In this document: in pieces, positions 18,440 through 27,418 of the stretch | Layout of the letters: each line of letters opens with the position of its first letter | How positions within the stretch are numbered: position 1 is the first letter of the stretch | The notes under the pieces: model-generated | The model's database searches: none | Told to the model about the DNA's origin: nothing | The model's input: the letters and a program-made list of their open reading frames with translations, nothing else | Position numbers and translations under genes: made by a program | Assembly: GCA_027577415.1 (NCBI GenBank) | Contig: JANBQS010000069.1 | Location: forward strand, 1 to 41,220 | From: Coemansia sp. RSA 922 | Lineage: Eukaryota; Kickxellomycota; Kickxellomycetes; Kickxellales; Kickxellaceae | Length of the DNA: 41,220 bases | Direction: 5' to 3'

Positions 18440-19066
18440 AAGCAGGTTGTCTACAATTTCAAGTAGGGGAGACATTTACTTGGCCAAGTCACTAAAACAA
18501 ATAGACAAAATTACATACTGGTACTCGTACTAAGCGTATAAAAATCCAAACACAGGGGTAGTATGACCTCTTTGATTCCCCAATTGAGTCTGGGGCGGGC
18601 TATAAATACCTAAAACTTGAGCATTTATACCGCAGCGTGGCGTTTGAGACAAACAAGCATTAATCTGATATCTGTCGTGCATATAAGACAGCTTATAGGC
18701 TGTTGCAGGATAGCAGGAAAGGTGTGGAAAACCGTCTTTAGACATGTATGTGGATTCAGAAATTGATCAACTGTCAGATAGCGACAAGTGCTAGCCAATT
18801 TCTGTAATCACACGTTGTTTTTTGCAACCTGCCAAGCATGCCAGGCAACTTGTAATATGCAAGGACGTTTCAGGGGGATAATGATGTGATTGTTTCCAAT
18901 TAATTTTGATGTTTTGAAGGGAATATAAAAGAGACAGTGCTTTGGCGCTACCTCTGTTGTTTCCTTATAAAGTATCATCTCTATAAACTCCATATTACTT
19001 GGCATTTTATATCCTACTATAGCATTTTCCCTCTCCGCTTGCTATCCATTGTCACTGAATCTCGCT
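18440..19066. other. A+T-rich spacer with several TATA boxes; Z2 promoter
   Basis: This region holds TATA-like elements near 18537, 18601 (TATAAATA), 18924 (TATAAAAG) and 18965. The one at 18924 lies 143 bp before the Z2 ATG, the spacing seen in the 35-38 kb array. The one at 18601 lies 143 bp before an ATG at 18744 that opens only a 16-codon frame. No other gene is seen. Confidence 0.4.
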
Positions 19067-19201
19067 ATGCCGACATTTAATACGCAAGAGTGGCCAAATA
19101 AGGTTAAAGAAGCCCAGTACCTATGCAATTTTTGCAATGTTGGTTTCTGGTCGAGGTCAGAATTGGATTCACATTTGTTAATGAGCCACTGGAGGATATA
19201 G
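19067..19201 (+). CDS. Zinc-finger microprotein Z2 (single C2H2)
   Basis: A 44-residue ORF with a textbook C2H2 finger: ligands C20, C23, H36 and H41, plus the classical core Phe at +4 after the second Cys and Leu three before the first His (CNFCNVGFWSRSELDSH). The ORF ends four residues after the last His. A TATAAAAG at 18924 is 143 bp upstream of the ATG, matching array units B, C, E and F (139-144 bp). It is closest to Z1 at 17340, with a shared Trp-Ser, Glu and His-Trp. Probably a free-standing single-finger microprotein; the target is unknown. Confidence 0.55.
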   Translation: MPTFNTQEWPNKVKEAQYLCNFCNVGFWSRSELDSHLLMSHWRI

Positions 19202-19593
19202 ATAACTTCAAGTATGTAGACCATTGCACTGGCGATTTACACTAGCTCTAGCAATTGTCTTGCTCGAATATCTCTTAAATAGATTTACACATATATAAAG
19301 CTGAAGCTTGATTCTAGAATACCCTGCAAAAGCATCGAGGGGGACGATGCCCAGAGCATGATGTAGTACAAGTAATGCGCAGCCATTGACGAATGGACAG
19401 AGGAGTCATGCTTATGTCACTCTATTCATGCCCGTGTTGTGCATAAAACAGTAACAAGCGGGCTTACCTCGCTCTTCTTCTCTTCATCCTTCGCGTCTTT
19501 GCAACAACTCTAAAAGCTGATTTCTCAAAATAAGCGACTCTATAGTCTGAATACTTTTTTGTCCTTTTATTCTTCGTTAAAAGTTGTGTGTAA
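19202..19593. other. eL41 promoter region
   Basis: A 392 bp gap without a supportable ORF. A pyrimidine-rich tract at about 19466-19500 and T-rich sequence just before the ATG at 19594 are typical of ribosomal-protein gene start regions. Confidence 0.4.
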
Positions 19594-19671
19594 ATGAGGG
19601 CTAAATGGCGCAAGAAGCGCGTGCGTCGCTTGAAGCGCAAGCGCAGAAAGATGCGCGCGCGCAACAAGTAA
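19594..19671 (+). CDS. RPL41: Cytosolic ribosomal protein eL41
   Basis: A 25-residue ORF, almost entirely Lys and Arg (MRAKWRKKRVRRLKRKRR followed by KMRARNK). This is the near-invariant sequence of eL41, the smallest eukaryotic ribosomal protein, which forms one helix bridging the subunits. Length is exactly as expected. A CT-rich tract about 100-130 bp upstream fits a ribosomal-protein promoter. No intron interrupts the coding sequence. A larger antisense open frame over it is a shadow of the Arg/Lys codons. Confidence 0.95.
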   Translation: MRAKWRKKRVRRLKRKRRKMRARNK

Positions 19672-19803
19672 GCGCGGACAAAAATCCATTTCTATCAGCG
19701 CGAATCTGGCGATGAACCGTCGTGGATTCATTTCCGAGTATTCCCTTTTTCCTTCAAATAAATAAATATTTGTTTTCCACTTTTTGTTTCCGAATAATAC
19801 GCA

Positions 19804-20859
19804 ATGCTCAATTCGCACAGCAATGGCAATGACGACAGTGATCCTTGGAGCGTAGTTGCCGAGTACTTACGATCTACGCCAACCAACAGCAACCACTTGC
19901 CGTACACACTGAACTCGGAACTACCTAAAGGAAATGAGCAAATGCTCTCGCTTAGTGCTGGCGAAACCGCGCTAAGTGCTATTAGAAGGAAAACATGGCA
20001 GCAGCAGCAAAACACAGTTAGTGTCACTGACGGACCGCTGTCAGACTCAGCTCCCACGCCAAGTACCAACGACAATGCAAGTGATCTTGAGTGGGCAGCC
20101 AAGCAGCTCCGTACACTCTCTGATCTCGATTCGCCCGACTTTGCTAGCGCCTCTCGGATATGGCAGTTGCCAAACGCCGAACTCTCGCGACTCTGCCAGG
20201 CGCATTTGTCGCTCAACAACTGCAACGGCGCAGCGCTAGCGGGGTTTATCAGCGCCGCTGTGAACAACCCAGAGGTGAGCCTCGAGAATCAGCACTTGCT
20301 CTTGCAGTGTGCTGCTTCTAGCACATGGTTCACGAACGAGGACGCAGTATCCGCTATTGTACAGAGTCAAGTATTGGCAATACTTCGAACACACTCTCAG
20401 ATAGTTGCTTCAGGCCTGCTTCTCTCATTGCTGGAGCGTTCGCGGAATCTGTCGCCGTCAGCTGTGGCAATGATTGTAAAGGTCGTAAAGGCAGAAATGT
20501 CATCGACAGCATTGGAGGCTGTGTGCTCAGGGCTGGCTTCTCTGGCAATAAAGACGCCCGCTGTGGTTTGCGACTCCTTGTTCCAGGTAATGGAGGCGCT
20601 CGTGGGTGTAGTACCCGCCGACCGAACGACGTTAGAGTGGATCATGGCCTGGGTCGATGTTTTGGAGGTTGCTGCTCGAACAAATGGCGACTCGAAGAAA
20701 CTAGGTGCCTTGATGCTTCACTTGCTCAACAAGTTTGGCAGCAGGCTGGACAGTATGGAGCTGGATCGTATTGCCGCAGCTGCCAGTGTTCTCAACATGC
20801 CGCTTAAAAAGGCAATAATAGCCGCAGCTCAGCGCAAGAAGGCAAAAGTAATCAGCTAG
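19804..20859 (+). CDS. FANCE-like protein (Fanconi anaemia group E C-terminal domain)
   Basis: A 351 aa protein. The first 90 residues are Ser/Gln/Asn-rich and probably disordered; the rest (about 95-351) is all-helical repeats. The end resembles the FANCE C-terminal domain that binds FANCD2. It has a helix LLSLLERSRNLSPSAV (human FANCE has LQSLLERQVEMTP), and later LMLHLLNKF, then L-x3-E-x4 and MPLKKAIIAAAQR, where FANCE has F-L-R-K-S-L-K-A-A. FANCE is the substrate adaptor of the nuclear FA core complex in crosslink repair. The similarity is judged by eye, so another helical-repeat protein is possible. It starts 132 bp after eL41 and converges on SEC8. Confidence 0.6.
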   Translation: MLNSHSNGNDDSDPWSVVAEYLRSTPTNSNHLPYTLNSELPKGNEQMLSLSAGETALSAIRRKTWQQQQNTVSVTDGPLSDSAPTPSTNDNASDLEWAAKQLRTLSDLDSPDFASASRIWQLPNAELSRLCQAHLSLNNCNGAALAGFISAAVNNPEVSLENQHLLLQCAASSTWFTNEDAVSAIVQSQVLAILRTHSQIVASGLLLSLLERSRNLSPSAVAMIVKVVKAEMSSTALEAVCSGLASLAIKTPAVVCDSLFQVMEALVGVVPADRTTLEWIMAWVDVLEVAARTNGDSKKLGALMLHLLNKFGSRLDSMELDRIAAAASVLNMPLKKAIIAAAQRKKAKVIS

Positions 20860-20926
20860 TGTCATATAACGCAGAAAAAGTGTAATATTAGAATGCTGTG
20901 GTACAGAGTAAAAAAGTTGTTGGCAG

Positions 20927-23900
20927 TTAGGCCATCATGTTGGGTACCCGCGCCGAGGCTGGGCGCTGAGCTGCCACAGGTGGACCGGCTTGAGTGGGTT
21001 GAGCTTGTGAAAGCAGTTCGCGCAGCCGGCGCACATGGTTTTCATACTGGTCGCTCTGCCTGGCCTCTGTCAGGCTTGCAGCACGTCCCGCTCCCAAATC
21101 GCCAGTCTGGCCACTGCCGCTGTAGATAAAGTCCAACACGCGACGGTAGTTGTCAAACGAAAATGAAGCGCCGTGCTCGGCAATGTGCTTGAGGATACCG
21201 TCGGCACCCAAGTCGTACATTTCGTAGAACCTACGAGCCTTGTCCAGACCGCTCTCCTCAGGCAATGCAATGTTTGTTAGGTTCTGCTGCAGCGCGAGTA
21301 TGTTGCGCACCATCTTGCGGTTACCAGCATCGTTAAAGTGCCGGATATAGCGAGTATTTGCAATCAAAATGTGCGCCATCAGCACGGATATTCCGCCAAA
21401 GACCAGATTGAGTCTGTCGGCCGGCAAGCAGCTCTCCATTTTCTCCTCGATCGTAGAGATGTCGGCGTTCAGTGCTTGGATGTACTGGTCAGGCTCAACT
21501 GCGTCGGTGTCCAGGTTGTAGCTGCCCTCGCGTGTCGCCAAATCGAGGTAATAAGTGCAGTGCGCGCGAACCTCAATGCGCAGAGTCATCAAACACTGTG
21601 TCGACAGGGTGTGGTAGCGGCTAACCACTTTGACCTTGTCGGCTTCATGCCGCTTAAGAAGTGCCGCAGCTGTAGTGCTGTCGTAGCTGCTCAATACCTT
21701 GGCACGGTCAGCGGCGACCTTGTTGAGCTGCACCAACAGCCACTCTAGTGTTTGGTGCAATTGGGCAGCGCAGACCAAGCGCTTAACGTCGAATATAAGC
21801 TCAGTAAGATGTAAAGACCGTTCTGTCTTGAGCGCCTCCTCGAGGCGAATCTCTTTATCCATGTCGGCGCCTAGATCGCTGGGTGTCCGAGAGCCAGCCT
21901 GCTTGAGCTTGCGACCGAATAGCTGCAGCATATCTGGCGTCTCTGACCACTTGGCGCTAGTGTATACTTGATTATCGGGAGACCGAATGGTGTCGCGGAA
22001 CAAAGCCCAGCACTTTTCATAGTACTTTGTCGATAGCTGGAGCAAGATCCCCCAGTTCTCGCCTCGGAACGAGTGCAAGTCGTTTAGCAAGTGACCAAAG
22101 CTGTGTAGCAAAGGTACGATTGCCGCGGCACTGCGAAAGATCGGCCGACCGTTAAAGTAGGTATTCAGGTCAATGTCAAAGGCGTCGCTGGCTGAGGTAA
22201 CGGCGTCAAATAGCTGCATGGCATAAGCCTCGGTGCGAGGCAAGAATACCTTTTTGAAAAAGGCTTGCAAGTACTCGTCGGCATCCAAATCGCTAGTCGA
22301 CAGTCCCTGGCTGGGCGAGGTGGGGTTAAGCATGGACGTCATCTCGCCAGCCATGCTGCGTCTGACCGAGGGCGACAGTGCGCTGGGCGAGCTGTTCACA
22401 GCCGATCCCAGCAAGGGAGCAACGCGTTTCGTAAACGAAAGAGCCATGTTGAGCATGACCGGTGCATGCTCAATGTTCGACTCAACCAGCAGTTTGTGGC
22501 GTAGGCTGTGTTGGTGGTCAGCGTATTCGTCGATAACCGCTGGCGCACTGGTATCCCTCTTCTTGCTGGATACCGAGACAGTCAGATCCTGGAACTGACT
22601 GTCGATCTGCGCATATAGAGCCTCAACTGCATCGGACACCTCGCCGATTCTCTCAATGTGGAACAGGTCTCTGGTGCCTGGCTTGGCACCCGCACTGCCA
22701 CCAGCACTGGGAGTAATGTCAATCGCCTGTGTTTCAGCGGGAATCAAGTAGTCCTTGAGCAAGACGAGTACTTCAGCCTTGATCGCGCTCCACACGTCGC
22801 CAATCGTGTACGGCCTCGTTCGGCGTGTCCGGTCATTGGATGCGTTGGCCGTGGGCGAGAGCGAGTACCGCTCGCGGCGATCCAGGCTATTCACCACATC
22901 TAATACGTAGTCGTGATACTCTAGCACTGTCTCCAGTCGGGCAAAGAGAATGCGGGTAAAGTCGAACAAAACTTCACGGTCAGTATCTTGCGCTAGCACG
23001 TCGTCTTGTTGGTCAGCGGCTTTGGACTTGTATATCAGCGCCTTATTGCGCTCTTCGACCTCGTTGACTACACCATCGATGAGCCGACCCAGCTCGAGGT
23101 TGATCGAGCTCTTGACTTCTTGCATAGCCTCGTTGGTGTTGTCCAGCGCCACCAAGCTCTCGATCAGCATCTCGACGTACGAAAACGAGTCGGCTTCAGG
23201 GTTGTTTTGATCGCCATCATCCAGTACACGCTTGGTCTTACGTGCTCCCTTTGCTTTCCGCCGTCCCAAGCCATCGGCACCTCTTGCTAGCGACTTTTGG
23301 CCTGTACCGCCTTCGTCAGCCCCAATACCAGCCGCAGGACCACCACCGCCAATATCACCGTCTTCGTCCTCGCCTTCAATACCCATCTTGCGCTCGCAAT
23401 AAGGGCTTTTAAGGTAAATGTGGTTGTGCAACTCGTCGATAATCAGGCGTAGCAAGTCGCCCTTCTCCTTCTCCAACTGCTGCCGCAATCCCGATAGTGC
23501 CTCTATGGGGTTGAGCTCTGGGTCAAAGACAAACTGCATATCTTGTACAAGCTTGCTAGCAGCCGTCAGAAACTTTTTCTCGCGCGCATACCCCGCCAAC
23601 TCATCAGGTAGTCGCTTCACTTCCTCAAAGCGGTTGAGAATCGACACAATGGCGCCCAACTGATTGCTCTTAGTGTACAGCTGGTCCAGGCTGCCGCGCT
23701 CCTCCAGAATCATGCGACGCACCTTTTGCAAGTTGTTTTTAACGTGGTTGACTGACCCCGACGCGCCTTGGATTTTGTCGTGCAAGCCGCTAAACGTCAA
23801 TATGGAATCGTTGAAGCCGCCATAGTATTCGTTGACAATGCCGTCGAGCGACTCGTTAAGCTGGTTGTAGTAGTAGCAGAACTCTTCGTAGCTCTTGCCC

Positions 23901-24213
23901 AACGAGCTAGAGTCCATCATCTGCAGGGCCAGCGATACGGGGTTAAAGTCTGTGCGCTTTATCCCATCGAGTGTCCGCGGAAGCTGCCACAACGCATCTA
24001 GCGAGGAAATGTGCAAATGGAAAAGTATTGGCATAATTAGCGGGTGTCGTTCGTCATCACTTACTCAAAATTGGTACACGTGTGTTTTTTTTGAGACTGT
24101 TGCGCTTAAATACCTTCAGCTTGTCTCAGTGCCAGTTCCTTGCGTTGCTCGCCATTTGCAGTCTCTTGAGGCTTGGCCGCAGCAGAATTCTTGCGTGGCC
24201 GCGAACGATGCAT
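20927..24213 (-). CDS. SEC8: Exocyst subunit Sec8 (EXOC4), two exons
   Basis: Subunit of the exocyst, which tethers secretory vesicles at sites of polarised growth. After a short basic leader it reads FNPVSLALQMMDSSSLGKSY, then VNEYYGGFN, EKKFLTA and ELHNHIYLKSPYC, all Sec8 hallmarks (human has ELHDHLYLKSPYC). The N-terminus is coiled coil, followed by CATCHR-type helices. The uninterrupted frame (to 24034) would start inside an intron. My model has exon 1 at 24213..24114 (33 codons plus 1 nt, start MHRSRPRKNSAAAKP), intron 24113..23998 (GT..TAG, 116 bp, phase 1) and exon 2 at 23997..20927, giving 1056 aa. The donor GTATTT is weak but the join keeps the frame. Confidence 0.93.
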
Positions 24214-24518
24214 GACTTCAAATGCAACTGAATTCTAGCAAGAGTGCGAATTACTGAATTCCTTCACGATATATGAAATATGAAAAAACGTACATAAGCA
24301 GTCTGTTTTGGCAATGAGAAAAAGCACGGCACGAGCTTCTGAATTTGCACACACTACTTTCCCCCCCCCAATCCTAGCAAATATCTGGTGGTTTTTTTTT
24401 TCTCAGTTACACCGATCACAAACATCTTGCATCTCGCTTGCATATCATTTTTCATTTATATCCTTCTAAATAAAAAAAGTCAACTGGCTCTTCTGTTCAC
24501 ATACATTTTCCTCAACTA
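24214..24518. promoter_or_regulatory. Divergent promoter region of SEC8 and the first IPK1
   Basis: A 305 bp gap between divergent starts. It contains a C-run at 24361-24369, a T-run at about 24391-24402 and A+T-rich sequence before the IPK1 ATG. I cannot assign factor sites. Confidence 0.45.
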
Positions 24519-25766
24519 ATGGCTGTCCCGTCCTCTGTCGACTTGCCCGAGAGCATACCCTTTGAGCCCAGCGACTGGAACTACAAGGGCGAGGGAAACG
24601 AAAACATTGTGTTCTCGTATGGAGGAAGCAACACCGACATAAGCGGATGGCTCTTGCGACTGTCAAAGTGCGATGTAGCTACGAGCGTCAATGGCTGTAC
24701 CGCGCACCAGCTGGACGACACTCAGAGAAAGCGAGACAACGCCACTTACACAACCAGCGTCATTGGTCCTCTACTTGGGCCAGAGTACATATTGCCACAG
24801 CGTCTGGTGGCACTTGAGCCGGACTTTCTTCGCCGGCTGCAGGCAAAGAGCGAGCCATTGCGTCCAGCCCACCGGCTCCATAGACAAGTAGACCTGAGCC
24901 AAGAAGTGGGCGTTCTAATGCCAAACGCTTTTCGTGGTACGCCGCCCGTCAGCAGCAGTGGTCGGCTAAGACAGTCAGTCACGGTAGAGTTAAAGCCAAA
25001 ATGGGGGTTCCTGCCCAGCCTATCGTCAGTTTCCCCGCGCAACTCTGTGAAAAGTCGGGTGTGTCGATATTGCATGCACCAGTTCACAAAGCACGCGTCA
25101 CAAGACATCAGCGGCTTTTGTCCACTTGATTTGTACTCGGGCGACTGCCACCGCATAGTGCGAGCTTTGGACAGCCTAGCACAGTCTCCTCAGAATAACT
25201 TGCGTGTGTTTGTCAATGACCATATTGCCATTGACAGACATGGTAAGATTAGTGATGAGTGTGTGTCTCAATGGGAGGCTCTTCGCGACTGTATCGCCGA
25301 TATCGTGCTCAAAGAACCCTTGTTTTCTCGGCTCAAGCAGTGTCAGCGAATGTTGGACTCGCTTGATATAGAAGGTATTCTACCATTGTATAGACGCGCA
25401 GTGGAGTCGGGGTCTCTAGCTAACGTGCAGCCGTCTATTGGCGACTGGCTCACCACTGTCACCGACTTTCTCCATCGCACTGAGCGCGCGGATTCAACTG
25501 TGACCGATAAGCAGGTGATCTTAGAGTTTCTAATATCCACTACGCTGAAGGACGTATCGGTGCTAATTACACTGCCAGAGTGGCCTGTACACAGGACCTC
25601 GCTTGACAGTGTGCCTACTGAACCGCAATATGCAATTGCGGTGATCGATTCGGACCCCAAAAAGCTGGCAAAAATCCCCGACTACTTTAGCAAAGACGAA
25701 AAGATCGTCAAGCACTATCTCAAGCATTGCCCCGACCTTGGCAGCCAACGACAGTGCATCGAGTAG
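24519..25766 (+). CDS. IPK1: Inositol-pentakisphosphate 2-kinase, copy a
   Basis: Phosphorylates the 2-position of inositol 1,3,4,5,6-pentakisphosphate to make phytate (IP6), needed for mRNA export and as the inositol pyrophosphate precursor. The 415 aa protein shows WNYKGEGNENIVFSY (nucleotide-binding glycine loop, residues 25-39) and VELKPKWGFLP near 155 (the EIKPK motif). RVCRYCMHQ and CPLDLYSGD follow (near 180-205), then QNNLRVFVN, LKDVSVLI and a late catalytic-type Asp in VIDSDPKKL near 376. A single-exon gene with ATG at 24519. The gene 283 bp downstream is a paralogue in the same direction. Confidence 0.92.
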   Translation: MAVPSSVDLPESIPFEPSDWNYKGEGNENIVFSYGGSNTDISGWLLRLSKCDVATSVNGCTAHQLDDTQRKRDNATYTTSVIGPLLGPEYILPQRLVALEPDFLRRLQAKSEPLRPAHRLHRQVDLSQEVGVLMPNAFRGTPPVSSSGRLRQSVTVELKPKWGFLPSLSSVSPRNSVKSRVCRYCMHQFTKHASQDISGFCPLDLYSGDCHRIVRALDSLAQSPQNNLRVFVNDHIAIDRHGKISDECVSQWEALRDCIADIVLKEPLFSRLKQCQRMLDSLDIEGILPLYRRAVESGSLANVQPSIGDWLTTVTDFLHRTERADSTVTDKQVILEFLISTTLKDVSVLITLPEWPVHRTSLDSVPTEPQYAIAVIDSDPKKLAKIPDYFSKDEKIVKHYLKHCPDLGSQRQCIE

Positions 25767-26049
25767 CCTTCTTGCTAGCAGTGCGCGTGAGTTCTTTGCG
25801 GCCATTGCGTAGAGGCCAGTCAAAGAAGGCGCCTTACAAAAAGGTTGTGTTTCCCCACCCTTGAGCAAAGACACTCAAAGAAAGCGCGAGCTTTGCAGGT
25901 CTACCCATTCGAAGGTCGATATCCGGAAGCGACAAGCTGGGCAAGTTTTACGCGTACTCACTTCTTGCTTTTGTAAATTTTTTTCTCCACCTCCATCTAT
26001 TAACACAAGAACCACATATTGCATCTATTTCGCGCGAGGAACATAAAAC
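25767..26049. other. Spacer between the tandem IPK1 genes
   Basis: A 283 bp gap holding the 3' UTR of copy a and the promoter of copy b. It has T-rich and pyrimidine-rich sequence at 25965-26000. No ORF or repeat is supported. Confidence 0.35.
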
Positions 26050-27303
26050 ATGCCTATTTCCAAGGAGCTCGTCGATATTCCGCTTGTACCAGGCGACTGG
26101 GACTATATAGAAGAGGGAATAGAAAATGTGATTGTGTCGTACCACGGTAACGATCCCGAGTTGCAAGGCTGGGTACTTCGACTGACAAAATGTGACGTTG
26201 GCGCTGATGCAGATGTCGACAGCCACGAAGCCTCGCTATTCCGCAACAAGGAGCTACAGAGAAAGCAAGACGCACTCGAGTTTGCAGCAAACATCGTCAG
26301 TCCGATAGTTGGAGACGAGTATGTTCTACCACAGCGGCTGGTCACTGTGACTAGCGAGTTTCTTCTCCAAGTCCGAAAGAACATCGAGTCCCGGCGGCCC
26401 AAGAACAGACTAGCCAAGTATATTGATTCCAGGCAGAGTGCAAGCATGCTAACCAGGGAAATGATATCCCGGACGCCAGCCAACGACAAAGGTAGACATT
26501 CGGTGACTGTAGAGTTGAAGCCAAAGTGTATGACTCTGCCAAGATCCGAGTTTGCTGCGCCCGAGAGCTCGGTAAAGCACCGGGTATGCTGGTTTTGTAT
26601 GAATCAATACATTTTGCACAAGGACGGCAACGTTAGCAAGTTCTGCCCGCTCGAGCTCTTCTCCGGAGACCGCGACAGGATAGCCATATCTCTGGACCAT
26701 TTTGCGCAATTGCCTCACAACAACTTTGTCATCTTCGTGGATGGTCGCAGCGTCGTCGACGACCAAGGGGAAATTAGCGACAAGTGCGTGCCTCATTGGG
26801 ACTTGCTCCGGGATACCGTCGCTGATATTGTGCAGAAAGAGGAGCTTTTCTCGAGGCTGCAACTGATACAGCGCGAGCTGGATTCGTTCAACATTGAGAG
26901 CGTCCTGCCAAAGTACCAGCATGCTTTGGAAACTGGTGTGCTTACTACTGAGGAACCTGGGATTGGTGCTTGGCTCGAGGCATATGCCGAGTTTAGAAGG
27001 CGCCTGGATTCGGGAAGCATCGATAAATCCATGGTCAGCGACTGTCAGGCGGTATTGGAGCTCATACTCGCCACCACACTTAGAGACGTCTCGGTTCTAA
27101 TCAAGTTTGACAACTGGCCAGCACGCAGCGTGACGGACACTGGTTCTTTGGATTACTCTCAGTACACTATCGGCGTCGTCGACCATGACCCGAAAAAGCT
27201 GAGCAACATACCAAAGTACCACAGACTTGACCGCGACATTGTCGCTACATACCTTCGACACAACCCCGACGAAGCCGACCAGCGACCATGCCGCGAGGAG
27301 TAA
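26050..27303 (+). CDS. Inositol-pentakisphosphate 2-kinase paralogue, copy b
   Basis: A 417 aa paralogue of the gene at 24519, alignable end to end (WDYIEEGIENVIVSY, VELKPK, RVCWFCMNQY, CPLELFSGD, NNFVIFVDG, LRDVSVLI, VVDHDPKKL). The KPK lysines and the late Asp remain. The glycine loop is altered: copy a has GEG-N-EN where this copy has EEG-I-EN, so the first Gly is lost, and the WGFLP after KPK is replaced by CMTLP. It may be a kinase with changed activity, or a paralogue with another role. Tandem duplication is clear; divergence suggests it is old. Confidence 0.85.
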   Translation: MPISKELVDIPLVPGDWDYIEEGIENVIVSYHGNDPELQGWVLRLTKCDVGADADVDSHEASLFRNKELQRKQDALEFAANIVSPIVGDEYVLPQRLVTVTSEFLLQVRKNIESRRPKNRLAKYIDSRQSASMLTREMISRTPANDKGRHSVTVELKPKCMTLPRSEFAAPESSVKHRVCWFCMNQYILHKDGNVSKFCPLELFSGDRDRIAISLDHFAQLPHNNFVIFVDGRSVVDDQGEISDKCVPHWDLLRDTVADIVQKEELFSRLQLIQRELDSFNIESVLPKYQHALETGVLTTEEPGIGAWLEAYAEFRRRLDSGSIDKSMVSDCQAVLELILATTLRDVSVLIKFDNWPARSVTDTGSLDYSQYTIGVVDHDPKKLSNIPKYHRLDRDIVATYLRHNPDEADQRPCREE

Positions 27304-27418
27304 CTTTTTTTTTTTTTTCATCGACATGGAACATGCTCTTTTATATTCAAACTCTACTAAACAAAAAAAAATAACAACAACTCTGAACTACATGTATTTC
27401 ATACAAAAGTTATAACAA

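Noticed and set aside
18744..18794. 16-codon frame after a TATA box
   Set aside because: Too short and without zinc-finger residues; kept only as a low-interest observation.
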